Made by a program: the position numbers and the translations under genes
Part shown: one piece after another, positions 25,475 to 32,424 of the stretch
Layout of the letters: each line of letters begins with the position of its first letter
Position numbering within the stretch: the first letter of the stretch is position 1
Notes under the pieces: generated by a model
What the model saw: the letters and a program-made list of their open reading frames with translations, nothing else
Told to the model about the DNA's origin: nothing
The model's database searches: none
Origin: an uncultured Bacteroides sp.
GTDB taxonomy: Bacteria > Bacteroidota > Bacteroidia > Bacteroidales > Bacteroidaceae
NCBI RefSeq assembly: GCF_963666545.1
Contig: NZ_OY762899.1
Location: 3,786,365-3,850,364, forward strand
Direction: 5' to 3'
Length of the DNA: 64,000 bases

Positions 25475-25479
25475 AAGGA

Positions 25480-26955
25480 TTAAGGGTGATCCAATTGTAC
25501 AGCTTTGCTCTCGTTGCCATAACGGTCTACAGCCGACACTGCAAAATAATCTTTTGCTGCCCAAGGGTGAAGTGGGGCATACGTGAAGTTGTTGCCCCGC
25601 ACATGCTGATCGATAATATTCTCAGCTTGACTGGTATCCACCGGATAAATGTCGGAAGCATAAACCACATAGTACGGCTCGTTGCGTTTGTCATTGTCCT
25701 GAGAGGCTACCCAATTTAGTCTCGTATATCCACCTTCATATTTTACGGTGAGTTCTTTGGGAGTTGTTGGTGGCACGTTGTCCAGCCATGGCATGGCCGG
25801 CTGCAAAGCCGGAGTTGAATAATAGGCTTCAGTGAGCTCGTCATACAATCCCTGAATATTTTCTATCAGATACTTCACACGGTAGTGCCCTTGTCCCGCC
25901 AGTCCGTTGGCTCTCACAAAGTTTATTTGTCGCTCCACTTCGTCCCGCTTCCAGTTGCCTTCAGAAGGACTTAGAAAATAGATGCCCAGTCCGGGAATGA
26001 TCTGTCTGCCGTTACTATGTTCCTGCCAGTCGAGCGCAAAAGGATAAAAGCTGTTGCCTCTAAAGTACATCATCGGGTAAATCTGATCTTGTATTCCCTC
26101 TTCCAGCCAACCTTGCGCATCTTGATACACGGTGTAGAAAGCATTAAAGCCGCGAGAGGAGTAGCGAGATGTGTCACGGAACTTACCTACCGGACAACTA
26201 CTTACTTTCACCCATGGTTTTTGGGCTTTTACACCTTTATATATATAGCGCACAATATCCGTCAGGTTGTCCCGCCTCCATTGAGCAATGTTTCTGCCTT
26301 TTCCGTACAGGCGAAATTCCTTGTTGTCGGGGAAGAGTGGAGCATTCTCCGGATAACGGAGGTAGTCAAAATGCACCCCGTCTATGTCGTATCGGGTGAT
26401 CATCTCATTGACCAACTTCATCAGATACTCTTTAGTGCCCGGATTACCCGGATTCAAGAACCATTCTGTTTTATAAGGTACGCAGATACTTCTATTCTGT
26501 ACCGTTACCGATTTATTGCCCAACGCCGCCACATGCTTTTTGTTTCCCAACGGTATGCTAACGATCCAGGCATGGCACTCCATTCCTCTCTTGTGGCACT
26601 CCTCCACGGCAAAAGCCAATGGGTCGTATCCGGGATCTCTTCCTGTCTGCCCGGTCAGGATAGAATTGAACGGTTCAATCTCCGAGGCATAAAGCACGTC
26701 TCCGCGGGTGCGGGCCTGAAAAAGTACAGTATTGAAATTGGCCGCTTTCAGCTTATCGAGAATAGCAACTAATTCTGTTTGTTGGCGACGGATGCCTTCC
26801 GGACTAGTTGCTTTGGCCTGAGGCCAGTCTAATCCGTAAACAGCCGTGACCCAAGCTGCCCGAACTTCATATTTCGGATTCGCTTTGAGCGGAATCAAAC
26901 ACAGTATAAACAGTATAAACAGTATAAATAGTAGAGAAAGTATATAGCGATGCAT
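25480..26955 (-). CDS. Secreted GHL10-family glycosidase-like protein (copy 1)
   Basis: The 491-residue protein has a signal peptide, then a GHL10/DUF187 TIM-barrel domain (EVRAAWVTAVYG at the start; ECHKRGMECHAWI; YDIDGVHFDYLRYPE with the likely catalytic Asp; IYPMMYFRGNSF). From about residue 400 there is an Ig/FN3-like C-terminal domain. Members of this family, such as YngK, are thought to cut bacterial or host glycans, but specificity is not settled. The signal peptide core is FILFILFIL, encoded by three exact 9-base repeats (26902-26928). A paralogue lies at 39787-41283. The divergent neighbour is cstA. Confidence 0.88.
   Translation of the reverse strand: MHRYILSLLFILFILFILCLIPLKANPKYEVRAAWVTAVYGLDWPQAKATSPEGIRRQQTELVAILDKLKAANFNTVLFQARTRGDVLYASEIEPFNSILTGQTGRDPGYDPLAFAVEECHKRGMECHAWIVSIPLGNKKHVAALGNKSVTVQNRSICVPYKTEWFLNPGNPGTKEYLMKLVNEMITRYDIDGVHFDYLRYPENAPLFPDNKEFRLYGKGRNIAQWRRDNLTDIVRYIYKGVKAQKPWVKVSSCPVGKFRDTSRYSSRGFNAFYTVYQDAQGWLEEGIQDQIYPMMYFRGNSFYPFALDWQEHSNGRQIIPGLGIYFLSPSEGNWKRDEVERQINFVRANGLAGQGHYRVKYLIENIQGLYDELTEAYYSTPALQPAMPWLDNVPPTTPKELTVKYEGGYTRLNWVASQDNDKRNEPYYVVYASDIYPVDTSQAENIIDQHVRGNNFTYAPLHPWAAKDYFAVSAVDRYGNESKAVQLDHP
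26902..26928 (-). repeat. Three tandem 9-bp repeats inside a signal peptide
   Basis: CAGTATAAA is repeated three times without interruption on the plus strand, encoding Phe-Ile-Leu three times on the minus strand. The repeats are in frame and form the hydrophobic core of the GHL10 signal peptide. Confidence 0.9.
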
Positions 26956-26980
26956 GAGCTTATCGTTCTTTTAATTTTTG

Positions 26981-26988
26981 CAAAGGTA
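26981..26988 (-). promoter_or_regulatory. -7 box of the GHL10 gene (copy 1)
   Basis: TACCTTTG on the minus strand (plus CAAAGGTA), 26 bases before the start codon. No clear TTTG upstream element at the usual distance. Confidence 0.55.
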
Positions 26989-27030
26989 GCAAAAGTGTTG
27001 GTATTGTTGTGTCGTTTCGGGAGATTATAC

Positions 27031-27038
27031 TACATTTG
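27031..27038 (+). promoter_or_regulatory. -7 box of cstA
   Basis: TACATTTG lies 22 bases before the cstA ATG. It shares the 104-bp intergenic region with the divergent GHL10 promoter. Confidence 0.6.
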
Positions 27039-27059
27039 TGACAGTTAAAACACCACGTC

Positions 27060-28481
27060 ATGATTACGTTTACTATTTGCCTATTGACCCTTATCGCCGG
27101 ATATTTCATCTATGGACGCATCGTAGAACGCATGTTTGCACCTGATGATCGACCGACTCCTGCCATGACCCAAGCCGATGGCGTTGATTTTATTCCATTG
27201 CCTACATGGAAGATCTTTATGATACAGTTTCTCAATATAGCCGGACTAGGTCCTATCTTCGGAGCTATTATGGGAGCAAAGTTTGGCACTGCTTCCTATC
27301 TTTGGATTGTACTTGGAAGTATTTTTGCCGGAGCTACGCACGACTATCTTGCCGGTATGCTCTCGTTGAGGCACAATGGCGAGAGCCTTCCCGAAATTAT
27401 AGGACGCTATTTGGGGTTGCCTACCAAACAAGTTATGCGTGGTTTCACTGTTATTCTCATGATTTTAGTCGGCTCCGTATTTGTAGCAGGCCCTGCAGGT
27501 CTTTTAGCTAAGTTGACGCCCGAATCTTTGGATACTACATTTTGGATTATCGTTGTTTTCATTTATTATATATTGGCTACTTTGTTACCTATTGATAAGA
27601 TTATAGGCAAGATATATCCGGTGTTTGCTGTCGCCTTGTTATTTATGGCTGTAGGCATTCTTGTTATGCTTTATGTGCATCATCCGGCATTACCCGAATT
27701 CTGGGATGGATTGCAGAACACTCACCCTAATGCAAAGGCGTTGCCTATTTTTCCTATCATGTTTGTGAGTATTGCTTGTGGCGCCATCTCCGGTTTTCAT
27801 GCCACACAAAGTCCGTTGATGGCTAGATGTATGAAGAGTGAGCGCTATGGTCGCCCTGTATTCTATGGAGCAATGATTACTGAAGGAATCGTTGCCTTAA
27901 TCTGGGCTGCTGCCGCTACTTACTTTTTTCACGAACACGGTATGGGTGAAACAAACGCATCCGTCATTGTCGATGCCATTACCAAAGGTTGGTTGGGCAA
28001 CGTGGGAGGTCTTTTGGCTATTTTAGGTGTTATTGCCGCTCCTATTACTTCGGGTGATACAGCCTTTCGTTCCGCCCGTCTCATTGTAGCCGACTTTCTG
28101 GGTTTGGATCAAAAAAGCATAAGTCGTCGTTTGTACATTTGTGTACCGATGTTTATTCTTGCCATAGGTTTACTACTTTACAGTCTTCGAGATAAAGACG
28201 GATTCGATACTATTTGGCGCTACTTTGCATGGGCCAATCAGACACTTTCCGTATTTACACTTTGGGCAGTCACCGTATTTCTGGTGCGGGCAAAGAAATT
28301 GTATTGGCTTACGCTTCTTCCTGCCTTGTTTATGACGGCTGTTTGCTCTACTTATATTAGTATTGCACCCGAAGGATTGGGACTTTCGCAAAATATCTCT
28401 TTCTTTGTAGGAGCTACCTGCACGCTGTTAGGTGTCGTATGGTTCGTTACTTGGAAAAAACGTTTGCTTAAGCATGGATAA
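27060..28481 (+). CDS. cstA: Carbon starvation protein CstA family transporter
   Basis: The 473-residue inner-membrane protein has about a dozen hydrophobic helices. It carries the CstA core motifs: FLNIAGLGPIFGAIMGAKFG, GATHDYLAGMLSLRHNGESLPE, SGFHATQSPLMARCM and APITSGDTAFRSARL. CstA proteins take up peptides or pyruvate on carbon limitation in enterobacteria. This protein is shorter than the roughly 700-residue E. coli CstA and corresponds to the short form common in Bacteroidetes. The following small membrane gene begins 27 bases later and is probably co-transcribed. Confidence 0.92.
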   Translation: MITFTICLLTLIAGYFIYGRIVERMFAPDDRPTPAMTQADGVDFIPLPTWKIFMIQFLNIAGLGPIFGAIMGAKFGTASYLWIVLGSIFAGATHDYLAGMLSLRHNGESLPEIIGRYLGLPTKQVMRGFTVILMILVGSVFVAGPAGLLAKLTPESLDTTFWIIVVFIYYILATLLPIDKIIGKIYPVFAVALLFMAVGILVMLYVHHPALPEFWDGLQNTHPNAKALPIFPIMFVSIACGAISGFHATQSPLMARCMKSERYGRPVFYGAMITEGIVALIWAAAATYFFHEHGMGETNASVIVDAITKGWLGNVGGLLAILGVIAAPITSGDTAFRSARLIVADFLGLDQKSISRRLYICVPMFILAIGLLLYSLRDKDGFDTIWRYFAWANQTLSVFTLWAVTVFLVRAKKLYWLTLLPALFMTAVCSTYISIAPEGLGLSQNISFFVGATCTLLGVVWFVTWKKRLLKHG

Positions 28482-28508
28482 TTTGAATAACATATAATAG
28501 AAAATTGC

Positions 28509-28742
28509 ATGAAGAAACTGAATAAATCAACATGGATAGCGATTGCTTTCCTTATTTATGTGACCGCAACAGGCATCTACCTATTGCCTCGGAACAATGA
28601 AATTAGTAATAGCGAGAAGTTTCTAACTCTTGGTGGGGGGTACATTGTTGTGCTTGCCCTCTGGCTGATGCTCAGAAAGAAAGAGAAACGCCAGAAACTT
28701 CGTCGTGAAGAAGAAAATAATGATAAAAAAACAAACGAATGA
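28509..28742 (+). CDS. Small two-helix membrane protein, unknown
   Basis: The 77-residue protein has two hydrophobic segments (about residues 8-25 and 41-58) and a highly charged C-terminal tail (KKEKRQKLRREEENNDKK). I recognise no family. It lies between cstA (27-base gap) and the barrel gene (4-base overlap), a tight arrangement that supports it being a real gene. It may be a partner or anchor for CstA; that is inference from position only. Confidence 0.65.
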   Translation: MKKLNKSTWIAIAFLIYVTATGIYLLPRNNEISNSEKFLTLGGGYIVVLALWLMLRKKEKRQKLRREEENNDKKTNE

Positions 28743-29224
28743 AGAAATCAGCATTGATTATTTGCCTGTTGCTTGCTTCCTTAGGTGCACAGGCCCAATT
28801 TGAAGAAGGGAAATGGATCATCAACACCTCCATGACAGGCATGGACTTTTCTTATAGTGATAGTGATAAAGGTCATCTAGGCTTTTTAGCTCAAGGAGGA
28901 ACTTTTTTGCAAGATAACATCGCTCTTTTAGTTACTTTGGGTGCCGATTGGAGTGATGCAAAAGACACTTATACGCTAGGTGCCGGTGGTCGTTACTATT
29001 TTGATCAGACAGGCGTTTACCTAGGCGGCGGACTTAAAATGAAGCGTTGGTATCTTAACGATGAAGGCCATGCCAGTGACTATGCACTAGGTCTGGAAGC
29101 CGGATATGCTTATTTTCTATCGAGAACAGTTACGATAGAACCAGCAGTTTATTACGACCTGTCCATGAAGAACGGGGATAATTCTAAGATTGGATTTAAA
29201 ATAGGCTTTGGATTTTATTTCTAA
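28739..29224 (+). CDS. Small outer-membrane beta-barrel protein
   Basis: The 161-residue protein has a signal peptide ending in AQAQ, then alternating beta-strands rich in Gly and aromatics (LGAGGRYYFDQTGVYLGGGLKM; LGLEAGYAYFLSRTVTIEPAVYYD). It ends in the barrel-typical GFKIGFGFYF with C-terminal Phe. This predicts an eight-stranded OmpA/OmpW-like porin-type barrel. The ATG overlaps the upstream gene by 4 bases, and a strong terminator follows. The function is unknown. Confidence 0.75.
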   Translation: MKKSALIICLLLASLGAQAQFEEGKWIINTSMTGMDFSYSDSDKGHLGFLAQGGTFLQDNIALLVTLGADWSDAKDTYTLGAGGRYYFDQTGVYLGGGLKMKRWYLNDEGHASDYALGLEAGYAYFLSRTVTIEPAVYYDLSMKNGDNSKIGFKIGFGFYF

Positions 29225-29246
29225 GTCTTATTAAAAAGGTATATAG

Positions 29247-29289
29247 AAAGCGCTGAAGTTCATGAGATTGAGCTCAGCGCTTTTTTTTT
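29247..29289 (+). terminator. Terminator of the cstA operon
   Basis: AAAGCGCTGA (29247-29256) pairs with TCAGCGCTTT (29274-29283), followed by a run of T to 29289. Confidence 0.88.
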
Positions 29290-29681
29290 GTGCAACTAGT
29301 TGAACTTTCGAGGATGCTCAGACTTGTTTGATAGACAGCCGTAGTGTGAAGACTTCCCGCAATGGGGCGTGGTATAGATGTAGAAAAGAAATGTAGGTAT
29401 AATTTATACTTCTAGTCAAAACTTTCTCGACAATACTTCTTTTCGTATAGACTTGCATGTCACGTATTAAATCAACCAATACACTTCTAGTATTAAGACT
29501 TCCCTTTGCGGAGGCTTGGTGGAGTTTTCGTTTTCCTTCGTCGAGCGTTCAATCAGCTACAAAAATAATTTTCATCTTCAATATTTTATTCTAATTAATT
29601 GTTTTGTTAAATACTATTCGTATTTTTGTCAATCGATACTCAATACACTATTTGGTGTTGATCCTTCTTATAAATATGTAA
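29290..29681. other. Left edge of the AT-rich accessory patch
   Basis: No credible gene is present. AACTAGTTGAAC at 29294-29305 matches a box of the palindrome at 4 kb. Short direct repeats occur: ACTTCTAGT at 29408-29416 and 29483-29491, and AAGACTTCCC at 29349-29358 and 29495-29504. A 75-codon open frame at 29516-29743 has no recognisable content. The stretch reads as scarred sequence at an insertion or deletion border. Confidence 0.5.
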
Positions 29682-30023
29682 GTGAATTTATTTATAATGA
29701 AAGGGATCGTTGTTTTGAACCAAAATGGATTAAAGAATCGTAATGTATTTAAGATGGATAATGTTGAAATTGAGGTTACTACAATTCATTCTGTAAAGGG
29801 AGGAACTCATATATCTACATTATATCTTGAAACTAATTATCAGGGTGAGCATGAAGGATCAAGGATTATTGAACAATTAATAAAGAATCCTTATGTTTCA
29901 CCAAGTAAAGCTAAAGATACATATAGAAAAGAAACTTTGAAGATGCTATACGTAGGCCAGTGTATATGTTGTGTATTGCAATTCATAGAGATAGATTTAA
30001 CCTTAGGTCACAATAAATTATAA
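29682..30023 (+). pseudogene. Remnant of a UvrD/Rep-type helicase C-terminus
   Basis: This short frame (113 codons, GTG start after an in-frame stop) contains VEIEVTTIHSVKGGTHISTLYLET, which matches the helicase motif V region (TIHSVKGxTH) of UvrD-like proteins. It also contains KETLKMLYVGQCICCVLQF, where the usual motif VI (YVGxSRP/TR) has been lost. Walker A and all other N-terminal motifs are absent from the window, so this cannot be a working helicase. It is probably the tail of a gene deleted on its left side. UvrD-like helicases with this motif V occur beside OLD-type nucleases in Gabija-like defence loci; that link is speculative. Composition is AT-rich like the next gene. Confidence 0.6.
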
Positions 30024-30044
30024 ATTGTGGTTTATGGGAAATTA

Positions 30045-30052
30045 TAAATTTG
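30045..30052 (+). promoter_or_regulatory. -7 box of the CBS-HEPN gene
   Basis: TAAATTTG, 21 bases before the start codon, matches TAnnTTTG. The downstream gene can therefore be expressed on its own although its neighbour is a remnant. Confidence 0.5.
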
Positions 30053-30073
30053 TAAATACTTAAATTTAAATAT

Positions 30074-31078
30074 ATGCCAAGACAAGAATTTATTGATTTA
30101 GTTTCTGAAATTAAAAAAACTGGAAAATCAAGAAAAATGACTAAAAGAGATTTTATTTGGTTATTTGATTGGTGTGAGAAAAGAACAAGTGGAAATGTAT
30201 GGAGAATAAATGAATTTCTTCAAAAAGAAAAATTAGTTGTAGAACCAAATTATCAAAATGGTTGGATTGATGAAGAAATTACATTAAAAGAGAAAGATAA
30301 AGCAAGAATAAAAACTCCAACTGATGTAAATTCAGATGAAGGATTTGATCCAATAACACGGTTGTCAATACTTGAGGCTGCATCGAAAACTCCAATCTCA
30401 ATTACGAAAGAGTCAAATTTGGAAAAAGCTTACCACTTGATGTGGCAAAATCACATTTCGCAATTACCAGTGATGAATAACGATAGAGAGGTTTTAGGAG
30501 TTATCAGCTGGAAATCAATAGCAAAAGGAATGATTGCAAAGAAAGAATCTGTTTGTGTTAAGGACTATATGACAAATGAATATAAAATATTAAAAGAAGA
30601 TACACCACTTTTTGACGCGATTAAAGAAGTAATGCAATCAAAAATTGTATTTGTGTTAAATAAGGAAAATAAAATAAAAGGTCCAGTTACTACAGCTGAT
30701 TTAAATATTCAATTTATTGAATTAATAGAACCATATATTTTATTGGAACAAATAGAAAATTATATCCGAATGATTTTACATAACAAATTAATTCTAGAAG
30801 AAGTTTTAGAACTAATAAAAACTGATGATTGCAAAAAAATAGCATCAATTAGTGATTTGACTTTTGGAGGATATCTAGTTTTATTTAGTAATGACGGTAT
30901 GTGGAAGCAATTAAATTTACCCTTTGATAAAGCCTATTTTGTAAATGATCTTGATAAAATAAGAAAAATAAGAAATGATGTAATGCACTTTTCACCAGAT
31001 AAAACGTCTAAGGAAGATCTTAATATTTTGAGAAATACATCATCTTTTCTAATGGATTATCTGAAAAATAGTAAATAA
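30074..31078 (+). CDS. CBS-pair protein with C-terminal HEPN-like domain
   Basis: The 334-residue protein lies in strikingly AT-rich sequence, unlike the flanking genes. The N-terminal 75 residues (KMTKRDFIWLFDWCEKRT...) look like a small helical, possibly winged-helix, domain. Residues about 95-220 form two CBS motifs (ITKESNLEKAYHLMWQNHISQLPVMN...VLGVISW; VKDYMTNEYKILKEDTPLFDAIKEVM...IKGPVTTADL), expected to bind adenine nucleotides. The C-terminal 110 residues are helical with RNDVMH (R300 to H305), the R-x4-H signature of HEPN RNases. CBS domains would sense a nucleotide and the HEPN part would act on RNA, a plausible anti-phage or stress effector. That role is inference. No signal peptide; monocistronic. 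Confidence 0.75.
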   Translation: MPRQEFIDLVSEIKKTGKSRKMTKRDFIWLFDWCEKRTSGNVWRINEFLQKEKLVVEPNYQNGWIDEEITLKEKDKARIKTPTDVNSDEGFDPITRLSILEAASKTPISITKESNLEKAYHLMWQNHISQLPVMNNDREVLGVISWKSIAKGMIAKKESVCVKDYMTNEYKILKEDTPLFDAIKEVMQSKIVFVLNKENKIKGPVTTADLNIQFIELIEPYILLEQIENYIRMILHNKLILEEVLELIKTDDCKKIASISDLTFGGYLVLFSNDGMWKQLNLPFDKAYFVNDLDKIRKIRNDVMHFSPDKTSKEDLNILRNTSSFLMDYLKNSK

Positions 31079-31237
31079 ATTGAACATAGAAGAAAGAAAG
31101 CGGAATTTTGATTTGCAAGTTATTTGGAATGTTATATTCTGTATGATGTCTTACTTCAGTATCTCTTTCAAAAAAAAGAGTTTCGGGCATATCTCTTTTG
31201 TTCTTTTATTTACAAGTAGCCTTTCTCAAACATAACT

Positions 31238-31315
31238 TCCGACTTCAGCGTGTAGAATGTCCGACTTCAGCGTGTTGAAAACGTGCATTCAACACGCTGA
31301 AGTCGGACATTCTAC
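31238..31315. repeat. Perfect 28-bp inverted repeat plus partial direct copy
   Basis: The arm at 31252-31279 is perfectly complementary to 31288-31315 with an 8-base loop. A further copy of its middle part, TCCGACTTCAGCGTGT, lies at 31238-31253 and again at 31260-31275. The inner arm TTCAGCGTGTTGAA (31266-31279) differs at one base from the core of the palindrome at 4 kb. It lies between the CBS-HEPN gene and the convergent phzF gene, so it may end transcripts from both sides, but no T-tract follows. Confidence 0.88.
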
Positions 31316-31370
31316 AAACCCTTCTCACAAGGCTTGTGGGCGGCTTTCTGAAAAACAGACAAAAGAGAAC

Positions 31371-32273
31371 TTAAATAAATATCTCTGTCTTAAATGCAAC
31401 AACGGCATCTCCTTTGATTTGAATGGTTTTTGGGGTGTCGTTATCAATCTCTACGTAAACAGTCATGCAACCTAATCGATTGATCGCTTCACCTTGGCAG
31501 GCATTAAAACAAAAATTATTATGTTGCGGAGCTACAATTTTATTTTGAATGAAATAACCTCCCAACGGACCATTTGCATTGCCGGTTACAGGATCTTCGT
31601 TTATGCCTATGGCAGGGGCAAACATTCTGCCGTAGGTTAGGATGTCTTTATTGCCAGAATCGAATGTAAAAACGAAGTAGCCATTGCATTGAATTTCTGT
31701 GCTTAGTAGAATCAATTCGTTGAAGTTAGGCGTTAGATGATTCAGCTTTTCTCTGCTGTTTATGCCAATCATTACTTTCGAATGGCCGGTAGAGGCTATC
31801 TGTATAGGGCACTTCTTCTCCATATCTTCTATGTTAAGGCCCAGCGCATTGATTATTCTGTTGCTCACGTTTGATGGGAGTGTGTCACTGAGGCTGAATA
31901 TTCCCTGAGTCATTACTACCTGATAGCCCTCTTCGGTTCTGATTATCTCAAAAGGCAAAATGCCTACTTGAGTTTTGATATTGAATATGCAAGATTCCAA
32001 ATCCTCTTCGAGCGCTTTGGCATACATCGCTGCTATAGTGGCATGTCCGCAGATGGGTACTTCTTTTGTGGGAGTAAAATACCTGATCATGCCATCACAA
32101 CCGGTATCTGTGGGTGAGAAGAGAAATGCTGTTTCGGAGTTGTTTAACTCGCGGGCAATCATTTGCATTTGTCTTTCGCTTAATCCGTCTGCATTGACAA
32201 CGACTCCCGCGGGATTTCCCTTAAACTTTTCTTTGGTGAAAGAGTCTATCTGATATACAATGATTTTTCTCAT
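31371..32273 (-). CDS. PhzF family isomerase-like protein
   Basis: The 300-residue cytoplasmic protein is of the PhzF/diaminopimelate-epimerase fold. The N-terminus carries YQIDSFTKEKFKGNPAGVV, then NNSETAFLF with the family's catalytic Glu in SETAF. The second lobe has GHATIAA and, near the C-terminus, DPVTGNANGPLGGYF. The length is normal. No phenazine genes are nearby, so it is one of the many stand-alone PhzF homologues of unknown substrate. Its stop lies close to the 31252-31315 hairpin. Confidence 0.92.
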   Translation of the reverse strand: MRKIIVYQIDSFTKEKFKGNPAGVVVNADGLSERQMQMIARELNNSETAFLFSPTDTGCDGMIRYFTPTKEVPICGHATIAAMYAKALEEDLESCIFNIKTQVGILPFEIIRTEEGYQVVMTQGIFSLSDTLPSNVSNRIINALGLNIEDMEKKCPIQIASTGHSKVMIGINSREKLNHLTPNFNELILLSTEIQCNGYFVFTFDSGNKDILTYGRMFAPAIGINEDPVTGNANGPLGGYFIQNKIVAPQHNNFCFNACQGEAINRLGCMTVYVEIDNDTPKTIQIKGDAVVAFKTEIFI

Positions 32274-32375
32274 AGAAGTATTGTGATGGTTTGCACTGTT
32301 TTTATGATATGCAAATTACGGCTTTATTTTGTTTATCGCCAATACTACACTAATAATTTATATTTAGAGAAAAAG

Positions 32376-32407
32376 AAGAGGCTATCTTATTTTGTAGACA
32401 GCCTCTT
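32376..32407 (-). terminator. Terminator of the glnK-amt operon
   Basis: AAGAGGCT (32376-32383) pairs with AGCCTCTT (32400-32407). On the minus strand it is followed by CTTTTTCT. Confidence 0.75.
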
Positions 32408-32424
32408 TTATCGTTTTGTGGAAT

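Noticed and set aside
26017-26772. A 251-codon open frame antisense to GHL10 copy 1
   Set aside because: Shadow of a gene with clear family motifs on the other strand.
29516-29743. A 75-codon plus-strand frame before the helicase remnant
   Set aside because: No recognisable motif; overlaps the remnant in another frame. It might be a frameshifted piece, but this cannot be supported.
31257-31475. A 72-codon frame starting inside the 31.25-kb hairpin
   Set aside because: It runs through an inverted repeat and into the antisense of phzF; no gene features.
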